DNA of 64,000 bases from Azospirillum ramasamyi. Its GTDB lineage: Bacteria; Pseudomonadota; Alphaproteobacteria; Azospirillales; Azospirillaceae. The stretch lies in NCBI RefSeq assembly GCF_003233655.1, contig NZ_CP029832.1:542001-606000 (forward strand), read 5' to 3'. Under the pieces are notes generated by a model that saw only the letters and a list, made by a program, of their open reading frames with translations, did no database searches and had not been told where the DNA came from. This document shows, piece after piece, positions 1 through 8,724 of this stretch (its first letter is position 1; each line of letters begins with the position of its first letter). The translations under genes were made by a program, and so were the position numbers.

Positions 1-164
1 TGCTCCGCCAAAGCCGACAATGTCAACTTGAATGCATCCAATGCGCCGTCGGAACTCATACAACCACTCTGGACATGGCAGGTGCCTAGAGCATCGCGCC
101 TGAAATCTGAATCGACAGTTGCGCTTGGGCCGTTGACGTGATTCACCGTTGTTGGAGGTGGATC

Positions 165-545
165 ATGGGGCGCAGCTATTCGTCGGACCTTCGGGTTCGG
201 ATTTACGGAGAGGTCGAGAAAGGCGGTTCGCGTCGGGCGGCGGCGCGCCGGTTCGATGTGAGCGCGAGCACGGGCGTGCGGCTTGCTCAGCGCATGGCGG
301 CAACGGGCTCGCTGGACCCGGCCCGGCAGGGGCGCCCACCGGGCGGTGGCAAGCTGGCCCCGCATGCCGAACTTCTGATCGGCTGGGTGGAGAAGCAAGG
401 CGACATCACCATGCCCGAACTGGCGGCCAAGCTGAAGGCCGAGCGCGGGGTCACGGTCCACCCCGCCTCGCTGTCGCGCTTCCTGCTCGCCCGCGGCTTC
501 ACTGTCAAAAAAAACGGTGCTGGCGAGCGAGGCCGGTCGCGCTGA
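165..545 (+). CDS. IS630-family transposase, N-terminal frame (orfA)
   Basis: This is the DNA-binding part of the IS630 transposase. The product begins MGRSYSSDLR and has a helix-turn-helix region (GSRRAAARRFDVS) followed by the second winged-helix-like segment with SRFLLARGFTVKK, where the family normally continues straight into TVLASE. I chose the ATG at 165 because GGAGGTG lies just upstream (154-160); the frame also opens further upstream at a GTG without such a site. Eight adenines at 507-514 lie at the end of the conserved part; after them this frame runs out into an unrelated tail. The catalytic half is in the next frame, so full-length transposase needs a shift or slippage at the A-tract. 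Confidence 0.85.
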   Translation: MGRSYSSDLRVRIYGEVEKGGSRRAAARRFDVSASTGVRLAQRMAATGSLDPARQGRPPGGGKLAPHAELLIGWVEKQGDITMPELAAKLKAERGVTVHPASLSRFLLARGFTVKKNGAGERGRSR

Positions 546-1122
546 CGTTGCTGAGGACCGCCGGAGTTGGCGCAGCCACCGTCAGCCCCGGATGCGCGAG
601 GAGCCGGATCGGCTGGTGTTTCTCGACGAGACCGCAACCACCACGAAGATGACCCGACTGCGCGGACGGGCCAAGCGCGGCCAGCGGTTCAAGGCCACGG
701 CGCCGTTTGGCCATTGGGGCACCCAGACCTTCATCGCTGCCCTGCGCTGCGACGGGCTGACCGCCCCGTGGATCATCAAGGGCGCGATGAACCGGACGCT
801 CTTCGAGACCTATGTCGAGACACAACTCGCCCCGACCCTGCGGCCGGGCGATGTCGTCATCCTCGACAACCTATCCAGCCATAAGAGTGAAAAGGCCAAG
901 GCCATCCTCAAGGAACGTGGCGCTTGGTTCCTCTTCCTGCCGCCCTACAGTCCCGACCTCAACCCTATCGAAATGGCGTTCGCCAAGCTCAAAGCTCATC
1001 TCCGCCGCATCGGCGCCCGTACCATCGAGGAGTTGTGGAGGGCTGTCGGCTCTATCTGCGACCTCTACACACCAGACGAATGCTGGAACTACCTCAAACA
1101 TGCAGGATATGCGTCAGATTAA
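517..1122 (+). CDS. IS630-family transposase, catalytic frame (orfB)
   Basis: This is the DDE catalytic domain of the IS630 transposase. Visible active-site landmarks are FLDET (first Asp), VILDNLSSHK (second Asp) and PYSPDLNPIEMAF (final Glu), in the expected order and spacing. The frame joins the upstream one at the A8 tract: skipping one base, or losing one A in the transcript, gives KKTVLASEAGRADV, the usual IS630 reading. There is no ribosome-binding site of its own, which supports production as a fusion rather than as a separate protein. Nothing in the frame is broken, so the element may still be active. Confidence 0.85.
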   Translation: MLASEAGRADVAEDRRSWRSHRQPRMREEPDRLVFLDETATTTKMTRLRGRAKRGQRFKATAPFGHWGTQTFIAALRCDGLTAPWIIKGAMNRTLFETYVETQLAPTLRPGDVVILDNLSSHKSEKAKAILKERGAWFLFLPPYSPDLNPIEMAFAKLKAHLRRIGARTIEELWRAVGSICDLYTPDECWNYLKHAGYASD

Positions 1123-1137
1123 ACGCTCGAAACTCTA

Positions 1138-1405
1138 GGCCGGATCATTCATCAGTGTTTCGGAACGGCTGACTGAAGGCGTTTTGAAGGGTGGCGCCAC
1201 TGGCGCAGCTTCGGCGCGCATATCGGCGTGAGGGCGGAGTCCGCTGGCGGCCGGCGGTGTCCACGCGGCAATCGCCTTGGGTGTCACCCACACCGCGAAA
1301 TCACCCCAAGCGGCACAGCGCCGCGTCGTAGGCCGCCCAGTTCTCAACGCGGTAAAGGGCGCGCAGGAGCTTATGACGGCGTGGCTCCTAGGCCTGGTAC
1401 GGCAT
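1138..1405 (-). pseudogene. IS5-like transposase, N-terminal remnant
   Basis: Read on the minus strand from the ATG at 1405, the DNA encodes MPYQA, an amber stop, then EPRRHKLLRALYRVENWAAY and AALCRLG. A one-base frameshift then leads to DFAVWVTPKAIAAW and, near the end, FKTPSVSRSETLMN. The pieces together match the start of IS5-type transposases (RVENWAxYDAALxxRG, then WVTxEAIAAW). The gene is dead: it has an internal stop and a frameshift, and it is cut off at the right end of the IS630 element. I did not find the missing C-terminal part in the 86 bases on the far side of that element. Confidence 0.7.
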
Positions 1406-1498
1406 CGGCCGCTCGGCTTCAGTGGGGGCGTCTCCATACCTGCTCGCCCTTCCGCCCCCTAGCAGTACCGCCTTCCGCACCAACGTCATACGGCAGTA

Positions 1499-1927
1499 CT
1501 ATTCGCCGGACAGTGCCAGCGCTTCCTCCTGCATGGCATGCTCGACCGTCAGAACGGTGAGGGTCTTTGCCTCTCCCTGACGCGTGTACCATGTGATGGA
1601 CTGTTTTTCGGCAACGCCGATGAGTGCCGCGCCGATCGGGGTCAGCACCGACACACGTCCGGCAGCAAGGTCGGCCTCCTGGGGATAGACCAGGGTGACG
1701 GTTCGCTCCTGTCCGGCCACCTCGTCCCGGAAGGTCACGCGCGCGTTCATCGTGACGATCGATGGAGCGATCTCGTCCGGGCCCACCACGACAGCGCGGT
1801 CCAGTTCCGTCGCAAGATAGTCGTAGACGTCGGGCAGCGTATCGGCGATGGCCTCCGCCAGGCCGGACAGCCGGTCATGATCGGTTTCGGTGAGGATGAT
1901 GGGAGGGAAAACGCCTGCGGGACGCAT
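1499..1927 (-). CDS. rnk: Nucleoside diphosphate kinase regulator Rnk-like protein
   Basis: The 142-residue product belongs to the Rnk/GreA-GreB C-terminal family, cytoplasmic proteins that bind RNA polymerase near the secondary channel and in enteric bacteria influence Ndk levels. The start is taken at the ATG giving MRPAGVFPPIILTETDHDRL, which gives the usual family length of about 140; the frame stays open further upstream but that extension is arginine/proline-rich and not Rnk-like. Visible family features are the N-terminal coiled-coil part (LTETDHDRLSGLAEAI) and the FKBP-like C-terminal domain with VTLVYPQEADLAAGRVSVLT and PIGAALIGV. It stands alone, with IS debris downstream. Confidence 0.85.
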   Translation of the reverse strand: MRPAGVFPPIILTETDHDRLSGLAEAIADTLPDVYDYLATELDRAVVVGPDEIAPSIVTMNARVTFRDEVAGQERTVTLVYPQEADLAAGRVSVLTPIGAALIGVAEKQSITWYTRQGEAKTLTVLTVEHAMQEEALALSGE

Positions 1928-2451
1928 TCTGGTATTCCTGTCGTTGCCGGTGAGCGCACGTCCCGGCGGCTCGGCACGCCCCCCCGGTGGGCGCCTCCTC
2001 GGCCGGCGGAAAATCGTACGCGGATGCCCGGTCACCGCCTTCCGGCGGTCCGGGACGAATGTCGTGGATGTTGGGAGTGTTTATGGCCCCGGACGGTCCG
2101 GGAGCCTTGCGTCAGGCGACCAGATCCGGGGCGAGCAGGCCCGCGTGAACACGGCCGGCGCGCAGAAAATTACGGAAATGGCGGGAAGTCAAAGTCATGG
2201 TTTGCCTACCATGACGGGTTTCGCATGGGAATTCAAGGCCGAGTCGATGCAAGCGGGCCGAGCCGCCGGTCCTCGACCCCACCCCAACCCGGGTGGCGCG
2301 GCACCTCCCGCACGGTATCCACCGCTGGCGTATACTTTTTGTAGACGCCCTTGTCGGAAATTGGCGTTTGAGGTGAGTCGCCGCGCTGCCTAGCCTTCAA
2401 TTCGTCCGCGACGCGACACGATCCCCCACACCCAATTCCGGACTTAAAACG
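1928..2451. other. Intergenic region between rnk and the amidohydrolase gene
   Basis: I see no convincing gene here. The region must hold the divergent promoters of rnk (minus) and the downstream amidohydrolase gene (plus). A GTATAC core occurs at 2330-2335, about 115 bases before the start at 2452, resembling the GTATAC cores at 11677 and in the 35-41 kb island. It may be an operator, but a single 6-bp core is weak evidence. Confidence 0.4.
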
Positions 2452-3915
2452 ATGAAGGAACAGCCGGTGGCAGGCACCGACTCTATTGTCGACCTCGTGA
2501 TCCATGGTGGCGATATCGTCACCTCCACGGCGCGTTTCCAGGCCAGCATCGCCATCAGCGGCGGCAGGATCGCCGCCATCGGCGCGCCTGAAACGATGCC
2601 GCCCGCGGCCGAGACGCTGGATGCGACCGGACTCGCCATTCTGCCCGGGGGCATCGACGTCCATGTGCATTTCCGCGATCCGGGCTATACCCACAAGGAG
2701 GACTGGTCCAGCGGAACCATCGCCGCGGCGTTCGGCGGCGTGACGACCGTCTTCGACATGCCGAACACCATCCCGACCGTGGCGACGCCGGAGATCCTGG
2801 CCACCAAGCACGCCATCGCCGCCGACAAGGCCTATGTGGACTTCGGCCTCTACGCGGTGCTGGGCGAGGAATCGCTCGACCATGTCGAAGGGCTGGTCGA
2901 GGGCGGGGTGATCGGATTCAAGCTCTACATGGGCAACACCTTCGGCCGCATCCCGTCGCCGGACACCGGCGCCATGCTGGAACTGTTCGAGCGCGTCGCG
3001 CCGACCGGCATGCGCGTCAGCCTCCATGCCGAAACCAACACCATCATGGAACGGCGGGAGAAGCGCCTGCGCGAGGCCGGGCGCAACGATCCGCTCGCCC
3101 ATCTCGACTCCCGCCCGGCGGTGGTGGCGGTGGAGGCGGTGGAGCGCGCCGCGACCCTGGCCGAATGGACCGGCGCGCGCATCCACATCCTCCACATCTC
3201 CTCCAAGGAGGAACTCCGCCCGCTGGCCGAGGCGAAGGCCCGCGGGGTGGACATCACCGGGGAAACCGGGCCGCATTACCTGATGCTGAGCACCGACGAC
3301 TATGCACGCTGCAAGGGTGTCATCCGCGTGAACCCGCCGGTGCGCGAGGCCGACTGTCACGAACCGCTGTGGAACGCGCTGAAGGACGGCACGATCGACA
3401 TGATCGCCACCGACCATGCTCCCCACACGCCGGAGGAAAAGACGCGGTCGGTGATCTGGAACTGCGACTGCGGCTTCCCCGGCGTCGAGACGCAGATGCC
3501 GCTGATGCTGACCGCCGTGGCGGAAGGCCGGATGGACATCCACACCTATGTCCGCGCCAGTTCGGAGGCCCCGGCCAAGAGCTTCGGCCTCTACCCGCAG
3601 AAGGGCGCCATTCTGCCGGGCGCCGACGCCGACTTCGCCATCTTCGACCTGTCCGAGGAGTGGGTGATCGACGATTTCAATCTTCACTCCCTGTCGCGCA
3701 TCTCTCCCTGGCATGGGCGCAAGGTGAAGGGAAAGCTCAAGCACACGCTGGTCCGCGGGGCCTTCGTGGTGCGCGACGGCTCCCTGGTCGAGACCATGAA
3801 GGGCCATGGCCGCTCGGTCCACACCATTCAGCGCATGCCGCCGGCCGAGCCGCGCAACACCGACAAGACCATCGCGGCGGTGACGGCCGTTCCGGCCTCC
3901 GCCGACATGCCCTGA
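2452..3915 (+). CDS. Dihydroorotase/hydantoinase-like cyclic amidohydrolase
   Basis: This is a 487-residue cytoplasmic metal-dependent amidohydrolase of the dihydroorotase/allantoinase/hydantoinase group, which hydrolyses cyclic amides such as dihydropyrimidines, hydantoins or allantoin. The metal-binding set is complete: HVH at 71-73 (in DVHVHFRDPG), the lysine expected to be carboxylated at about K157 (GFKLYMG), H192 (SLHAE), H248 (HILHIS) and the catalytic aspartate D321 (ATDHAPH). The usual DPG after HFR is present. It is followed 14 bases later by a DUF3830 gene and converges on a formamidase gene. The exact substrate cannot be read from the sequence; the context argues against a housekeeping PyrC role. 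Confidence 0.8.
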   Translation: MKEQPVAGTDSIVDLVIHGGDIVTSTARFQASIAISGGRIAAIGAPETMPPAAETLDATGLAILPGGIDVHVHFRDPGYTHKEDWSSGTIAAAFGGVTTVFDMPNTIPTVATPEILATKHAIAADKAYVDFGLYAVLGEESLDHVEGLVEGGVIGFKLYMGNTFGRIPSPDTGAMLELFERVAPTGMRVSLHAETNTIMERREKRLREAGRNDPLAHLDSRPAVVAVEAVERAATLAEWTGARIHILHISSKEELRPLAEAKARGVDITGETGPHYLMLSTDDYARCKGVIRVNPPVREADCHEPLWNALKDGTIDMIATDHAPHTPEEKTRSVIWNCDCGFPGVETQMPLMLTAVAEGRMDIHTYVRASSEAPAKSFGLYPQKGAILPGADADFAIFDLSEEWVIDDFNLHSLSRISPWHGRKVKGKLKHTLVRGAFVVRDGSLVETMKGHGRSVHTIQRMPPAEPRNTDKTIAAVTAVPASADMP

Positions 3916-3929
3916 AGGGGAAACCGGCC

Positions 3930-4343
3930 ATGAGCGAACTTCTCGTCACCGCCGGCCCCTTCCGCTTCGAAGCGCGCTTCGAAACGGAAAAGGCGCCGAA
4001 AACGGTCGCCGCGCTTCGTGCGCGGCTTCCCTTCCGCAGCAGCGTCGTCCATGTCCGCTGGAGCGGCGAGGGCGTGTGGGTGCCTCTGGGCGACACCGAC
4101 TTCGCCGTTCCCTTCGAGAACCACACCAGCCATCCGGCGCCGGGGCAGATCATCCTCTACCCCGGCGGCATCAGCGAGACGGAAATCCTGCTGGCCTATG
4201 GCGGCGTCAGCTTCTCCAGCAAGGTCGGCCAGCTCGCCGGAAACCATTTCATCACCCTGACGTCCGGCCTGGAGAACCTGCCGGAGCTGGGCCGGCTGGT
4301 CCTGTGGGAAGGCGCCAAGGAGTTCGAGATCGCCCTGGGCTGA
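3930..4343 (+). CDS. DUF3830 family protein
   Basis: The 137-residue product begins MSELLVTAGPFRFEARFETE and resembles DUF3830, a family with a predicted cyclophilin-like beta-barrel fold. Landmarks are the VHVRWSGEGVWVPLGD and ENHTSHPAPGQIILYPGG stretches. No signal peptide or membrane segment is visible. It is the second gene of a two-gene unit behind the cyclic amidohydrolase (14-base gap), and members of the family are often found beside hydantoinase or decarboxylase genes. No reaction is established, so I do not assign one. It is probably a partner or small enzyme acting in the same pathway. Confidence 0.75.
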   Translation: MSELLVTAGPFRFEARFETEKAPKTVAALRARLPFRSSVVHVRWSGEGVWVPLGDTDFAVPFENHTSHPAPGQIILYPGGISETEILLAYGGVSFSSKVGQLAGNHFITLTSGLENLPELGRLVLWEGAKEFEIALG

Positions 4344-4390
4344 CCTGCGACGCCTTCTCCCCCACGGAACGGGAGAGGGCGTCTGCGTTT

Positions 4391-5338
4391 TCAGGACGCG
4401 CCCTGCAGCGCCCAGCGCGGAAGCAGGGCGTGGATGCCCTTGTGCCGGTTCACCAGCTGCGTGACCCGCAGGTCGGCGGCGACGCTGCACAGGCGGTAGG
4501 CGTCTTCGGCGGACAGGCCGGTGCGGGCGGTGACCAGCGCGATCATGGCGCGGAGCGCCAGCCGGGCCGCCTCGTCCAGGTCGGGGTCGAAGCCCATCGT
4601 GATCACATGCTCAGCCGTTTCCGCCCACGGCCCGGCCAGTCCCGCCCCCTTCACCAATTCGATGCGCAGGCGCCCGGTCAGGCCGGTTTCGACGGCGGTC
4701 AGGCAGACCTCGCCATCGCCCTGGGCGGCATGACCGTCTCCCACCGACAGCAGCCCGCCCTTGGTCCAGACCGGCAGGTGCAGCACCGCGCCCGCCGTCA
4801 GTTCCTTGTTGTCGATGTTGCCGCCGAAGGCACCGGGAATGATCGAGGTCAGCCGCCCGGCGGCCGGCGGCGGAGCGGTTCCGATGACGCCGAAGAAGGG
4901 GCGGGCGGGGATCTCCAGCCCCCAGGGCATCCGCACCACGCCGCGCGCGTGGTCGATGGGCAGATGGACGCGCCCTCCTTCCGGCACCAGATCGGGCAGC
5001 GCCCCGGCACCGGGGCGGATCAGGTTGAAGCCCCAATCATCGAGCAGCGACACCTCCAGAATCTCGACCCGCAGGGCATCGCCCGGCTCCGCACCGCGCA
5101 CCGCGATAGGCCCGGTCATGATGTGCGGCCCCGGCCCCGGCTCCACGGCATTAAGAACGCGGCGATGCTCCGGCCGGACGGTCATGCCATGCCCGTCCGG
5201 CGGCAGATCCTCCGGCCCGCCGCTGATGGTGTGGATCGTCACGACATCGCCGCTGGCGATCTCGGCGACCGGTGGCAGCGTTCCGTCGAAGAACCCCCAA
5301 TGCACGCTTTCGGGAGTGGGGGCGAGGTCGAGCGGCAT
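4391..5338 (-). CDS. Acetamidase/formamidase family protein
   Basis: The 315-residue product belongs to the FmdA/AmdA family, zinc-type amidases that hydrolyse formamide, acetamide or related short amides to the acid and ammonia. Recognisable segments are VHWGFFDGTLPPVAEIASGD near the N-terminus, IMTGPIAVRGAEPGDALRV, IPARPFFGVIGTAP, GAFGGNIDNKEL and LSVGDGHAAQGDGEVC, all in the family order. It is the last gene of the minus-strand operon that starts with a binding protein at 11534, 34 bases behind an amidohydrolase gene. A likely role is releasing ammonia from a formamide- or amide-type product of ring opening. The substrate is inferred only. Confidence 0.85.
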   Translation of the reverse strand: MPLDLAPTPESVHWGFFDGTLPPVAEIASGDVVTIHTISGGPEDLPPDGHGMTVRPEHRRVLNAVEPGPGPHIMTGPIAVRGAEPGDALRVEILEVSLLDDWGFNLIRPGAGALPDLVPEGGRVHLPIDHARGVVRMPWGLEIPARPFFGVIGTAPPPAAGRLTSIIPGAFGGNIDNKELTAGAVLHLPVWTKGGLLSVGDGHAAQGDGEVCLTAVETGLTGRLRIELVKGAGLAGPWAETAEHVITMGFDPDLDEAARLALRAMIALVTARTGLSAEDAYRLCSVAADLRVTQLVNRHKGIHALLPRWALQGAS

Positions 5339-5372
5339 TGTATCGTCCTGATGAAGGAATTCGGAAAGCCGA

Positions 5373-6839
5373 TCAGCAGCAGGGGGCGGCGGTATAGTAA
5401 TGCCGCATGGCGTCCTCCAGCGCCGGCAGCGCGGCCTGGAGCGCGGCGCTGCCGCCCATGCCGGCGCGCAGCCGCGCCAGCAATTCGCTCTGTACCGCCG
5501 CGTGGTCGATGCCGGTCAGCCGGCCGCGCTGCACGACGCTGCGTCCCGCGACCACCAGCTCGGCGATGTGGCCGGCGCCGGCACGGGCGAACAGCAGGTC
5601 GCGCGGACAGAGGCCGTCGAGCAGCCGGTCGGAATCGAGCGCGCCGGCGTCAAGCAGAAGCAGGTCGGCCGGCTGGCCGGGGGCGATGATGCCGCCTTCC
5701 TCCCGCCCGGTGACCGCCGCCCGCCCGTTGACCAGCGCGATGCGCAGCATCTCCTCCTCGCTCACCGCGACGTCGAAGCCCCAGCCCCGGTGCAGCGCGT
5801 TGGCCAGCCGCATCTCGCCGAGCGCGTCGTCGTCCTCGTTGAAGGCAAGCCCGTCGAGGCCCAGCGCCACCCGGCAGCCGCGCGACACCATTTCCGCCAG
5901 CGGCGCGATGCCGGAGCGCAGGCCGAGATTGGACGCGGTGTTCACCGTCACGGTCACGCCGGTTTCGGCCAGGATGTCCATCTCCTCCGGCCGGATCCAG
6001 GTGCAGTGCGCCAGCGTGAGGCGCGGCGACAGCAGGCCGATCCGCTTCAGGTATGGGAACAGGCCGTCCGGGAACCGGCGATCCGCCCACTCGCGCTGGT
6101 AGCGCGTTTCCAGGCAATGCATGTGGATGCGCCGCCCGCTGCGGGCGGAGGCGTCGGCCACGGCCTGCAACAGCTCCGGGGAGCACCACTGCACGCCGGT
6201 CGGGCCGAACTGCACGTTCACCATCTCGCCCTCCGCCGCGGCGGCAACCTCCTCCACCAGCCGGATCTGGTCGGCGGGGGACAGCGGCGCTGCGGCGGTG
6301 CGGCGCGCGAATTCCCGCCGCGCGTCCTCCGGCAGCAGGGCCAGCAATTCCTCCGACGGGCCGTAGACCAGCGGGTTGCGGTCCTTCAGCGCCACCGCGA
6401 AGGCGATCCGCAGGCCGATGTCGCGGGCGGCGCGGGCCACCTCCGCCGCCTCCTCCGGCAGCGGCGACAGCCCCTGGGCGCGGGTGTAGTGGACCATCAC
6501 GGCTCCGGCCCCGCCGAGCGCGCTGCGCCCCAGCGAGGCCGCGGCGGCCAGATAGGGATCGACCGCCGGCATCAGGGCCAGATAGTTGAGCCAGACCTCC
6601 AGCGGCTTGCCCGCCGCCCCGAAGGAGCTGGACCGGATCGGCCGCCCGTGGTCGTGGGCGTTGACCAGGGCCGGCAGGGCGAACAGCGGCTCCGCCGCCT
6701 CTTCCGCCCCGCCCGGCGCCTGATCCGCCCTGTCCAGCGCAGCGATCCGCCCGTCGCGCAGCGTCAGCCGCCCCGGCCCCCGCGTTGTGTAATCGGGACC
6801 GTCGAGCAGGGCGGCGCAGGCGATGGAACGGATCGTCAT
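5373..6839 (-). CDS. Amidohydrolase of the cytosine deaminase/atrazine chlorohydrolase type
   Basis: This is a metal-dependent amidohydrolase of the ATZ/TRZ-cytosine deaminase branch. Its metal ligands are visible as NAHDHG (H62, H64), HMHCLE, LTLAHCTW and the aspartate in VALGLDG. The start is placed at the ATG of MTIRSIACAALL because GAGG sits six bases upstream; an in-frame ATG four codons earlier overlaps the previous stop (ATGA) but has no clear ribosome-binding site. The product is about 488 residues with no signal peptide. It lies between the ABC binding protein and the formamidase in one operon, so it probably deaminates or hydrolyses the imported compound or an early intermediate. 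Confidence 0.8.
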   Translation of the reverse strand: MTIRSIACAALLDGPDYTTRGPGRLTLRDGRIAALDRADQAPGGAEEAAEPLFALPALVNAHDHGRPIRSSSFGAAGKPLEVWLNYLALMPAVDPYLAAAASLGRSALGGAGAVMVHYTRAQGLSPLPEEAAEVARAARDIGLRIAFAVALKDRNPLVYGPSEELLALLPEDARREFARRTAAAPLSPADQIRLVEEVAAAAEGEMVNVQFGPTGVQWCSPELLQAVADASARSGRRIHMHCLETRYQREWADRRFPDGLFPYLKRIGLLSPRLTLAHCTWIRPEEMDILAETGVTVTVNTASNLGLRSGIAPLAEMVSRGCRVALGLDGLAFNEDDDALGEMRLANALHRGWGFDVAVSEEEMLRIALVNGRAAVTGREEGGIIAPGQPADLLLLDAGALDSDRLLDGLCPRDLLFARAGAGHIAELVVAGRSVVQRGRLTGIDHAAVQSELLARLRAGMGGSAALQAALPALEDAMRHYYTAAPCC

Positions 6840-6847
6840 CGGGAACC

Positions 6848-7894
6848 TCATCCGGCGGTGGGAACTGCGCGCCGATCCTTCAGGGGCGGCAGGAAGGAGC
6901 GGTCGAAGACCTGGGCGGGCGCCGGGCTGCCGGGCAGCTTGTAGGCCTCGGTCATCGCCTGGATGGAGCGTGCCAGCCGGTCGTCGGACAGGTCGCCCAG
7001 CCCGATCTCGCGCGTTTCAGGGGTGATCATCATGGCGTCGAAGGCAAACTGCAAGCGGCGCTGCTCGCTCTTGGCGTCGACCAGCGGCTCGACCTTGACC
7101 AGCGTCTTCACGGCGGCGGCCGGATCGGACATCACGTCCAGGACGGCGCGGTTGATGGCGCGCACCAGGCCTTTCACCGCCTCCGGCTTCTCGCGCGCCA
7201 ACGCCTGCGACACCATCACACCGTTGGAGTAGAGGTCCAGCCCGTGGTCGGCGTAGCTGATCCAGCGGAAACCGGTGTCGGGGTTCTGCCCCTGCTGGAT
7301 CAGGTTGACGTAGCTGGTGACGTTGAAGACCAGCGAGGCGGCGACCTCGCCCCGGATCAGCATCTGTTCCTGCAGGTTGGGCTGCATGTTCAGAACCTCG
7401 ACGCCGGACGGATCCAGGCCGTTGCGCTCCAGCAGGGCGGGGAACAGGCGGGTGGCGGCGCTGCCGGCCGGGCCGCCGACCTTCTTGCCGACGAGATCCT
7501 TCAACCCGGTGATGCCGCTGTCCGCCTTGGTCAGCACCGCGAAGGGCGGCTTGTTGTAGATGTGGTAGACCATCACCGGCGCCTCGGCCGGCTTCTGCGC
7601 CGCCTGCTGGATGACGGCGTTGATGTCGCCGAACCCGGCATCGTAGGCGCCCGACATGATGCGGGTGACGGTGGCGGAGGAGCCCTCACCCTGGTCGATG
7701 GTGACGTCCAGGCCCTCCTCTCGGAAATACCCCTTCTCCTGGGCGACGAAGTACCAGGCGTGGATGCCCTGATACTTCCAGTCCAGCGTGAAGCGGATCG
7801 GCGTGCGGTCCTGGGCGGCGGCCGGGGTGAAGGGGGCGACGAGGGCGAGGCCGAGACCGGCCAGAAGGGCCGCCCGACGGGTGATGGTGAGCAT
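6848..7894 (-). CDS. ABC transporter substrate-binding protein, NMT1/THI5-like (first copy)
   Basis: This is the periplasmic binding component of an NMT1/THI5-like importer, a group that carries pyrimidine precursors, sulfonates, nitrate and similar small compounds. The N-terminus MLTITRRAALLAGLG...PAAAQ is a signal peptide with a hydrophobic core and an Ala-X-Ala cleavage site; a ribosome-binding GGAG precedes the ATG at 7894. The mature part has RFTLDWKYQGIHAWYFVAQE and DVTIDQGEGSSATV, characteristic of the ThiY-like branch. It is 348 residues long. The gene follows the permease gene and is clearly related to the second binding protein at 10482-11534 (shared DWKYQG/NWKYQG, IDQGEGS and GLDLYSN/GMDLYSN segments). 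Confidence 0.88.
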   Translation of the reverse strand: MLTITRRAALLAGLGLALVAPFTPAAAQDRTPIRFTLDWKYQGIHAWYFVAQEKGYFREEGLDVTIDQGEGSSATVTRIMSGAYDAGFGDINAVIQQAAQKPAEAPVMVYHIYNKPPFAVLTKADSGITGLKDLVGKKVGGPAGSAATRLFPALLERNGLDPSGVEVLNMQPNLQEQMLIRGEVAASLVFNVTSYVNLIQQGQNPDTGFRWISYADHGLDLYSNGVMVSQALAREKPEAVKGLVRAINRAVLDVMSDPAAAVKTLVKVEPLVDAKSEQRRLQFAFDAMMITPETREIGLGDLSDDRLARSIQAMTEAYKLPGSPAPAQVFDRSFLPPLKDRRAVPTAG

Positions 7895-7950
7895 GCCGAT
7901 ACTCCATGCCGATGAGTTGGACCGATGGGGGAGGGAAGGGCGGGGAACGG

Positions 7951-8724
7951 TCACCCCGCCGCGAACTCGGTCTTGCGGCTGGCCCAGCCGGTGACGCGGC
8001 GCTCGATCAGCGAGAAGACCACGTAGAGCGCGATGCCCAGACCGGCGAGGATGAACAGTCCGGCGAAGACCAGGGGGACGTTGAAGTTGGAGGAGGCGAG
8101 CAGCATCATGTTGCCGACGCCGCGGTTGGAGGCCACCGTTTCCGAGATCACCGTCCCGACGAAGGACAGGGTGACGGCCACCTTCAGCGACGCGAAGAAA
8201 TAAGGCATTGCACGCGGCAGGCCGACATTCAGCAGGATGTCGCGCTTCGACGCCTTCAGGGTGCGCAGCACGTCCTCAAGCTCCGGCTCGGTCGTGGCGA
8301 GGCCGGTCGCCATGTTCACCACCACCGGAAAGATCGAGATGACCATCGAGGTCAGCACCGCCGGCATCGTGCCGGATCCGAACCACAGGACGAAGATCGG
8401 CACCACCGCCACCTTGGGGATGGAGGAGAAGCCGACCAGCAGCGGGAAGGCGACGTTGTAGGCCAGGCGGGAGGAGCCGATCAGCAGCCCGATCACCACC
8501 CCGGTCCCGACGCCCAGCGCGAAGCCCACCAGCGTGGTGTAGAGCGTCTGCACCGCGTGCGGCATCAGGGCCGGCCAGCGGTCGATCAGCGTGACGACGA
8601 TCTGGCTCGGCCGCGGCAGGATGATCTCGCGGATGCCGAAGACGAGGCAGGAGACCTCCCAGAGGATGAAGACGCCGGCGATGAGGAAGACGGAGGCCAG
8701 CTTCTCACGGTTCACGGCGGTCAT
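7951..8724 (-). CDS. ABC transporter permease, SsuC/TauC/ThiX-like
   Basis: This is an inner-membrane permease of 257 residues with about six transmembrane segments, ending ERRVTGWASRKTEFAAG. It carries the cytoplasmic coupling loop typical of the BPD_transp_1 family (EDVLRTLKASKRDILLNVGLPRAMPYFF, the EAA-like loop). The ATG at 8724 overlaps the stop of the ATPase gene as ATGA, so the two are translationally coupled. It works with the ATPase at 8721-9602 and one or both of the binding proteins at 6848 and 10482. There is only one permease gene, so the active transporter should use a homodimer. Confidence 0.88.
   Translation of the reverse strand: MTAVNREKLASVFLIAGVFILWEVSCLVFGIREIILPRPSQIVVTLIDRWPALMPHAVQTLYTTLVGFALGVGTGVVIGLLIGSSRLAYNVAFPLLVGFSSIPKVAVVPIFVLWFGSGTMPAVLTSMVISIFPVVVNMATGLATTEPELEDVLRTLKASKRDILLNVGLPRAMPYFFASLKVAVTLSFVGTVISETVASNRGVGNMMLLASSNFNVPLVFAGLFILAGLGIALYVVFSLIERRVTGWASRKTEFAAG

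Larger units (their letters stand above)
87..1137 (+). mobile_element. IS630-family insertion sequence
   Basis: The element runs from 89 to 1135 (1,047 bp) and is flanked on each side by TA (87-88 and 1136-1137), the target duplication characteristic of the IS630/mariner group. Its ends are imperfect inverted repeats: 89-110 against the complement of 1114-1135 agree at 16 of 22 positions, both beginning GAG and ending AATCTGA. The two transposase frames fill nearly the whole element. It sits exactly at the broken edge of an IS5-like transposase remnant, so it either landed in that remnant or marks a rearrangement point. Confidence 0.9.

Noticed and set aside
1..59. Possible start of a minus-strand gene (MSSDGALDAFKLTLSALAE) running off the left edge
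   Set aside because: Only about 19 codons are visible, with no ribosome-binding site or recognisable similarity.
2233..3822. A 529-codon minus-strand frame opposite the cyclic amidohydrolase
   Set aside because: It has a histidine/glycine/arginine-rich antisense composition and no motif; the plus-strand gene has a full metal-binding set.
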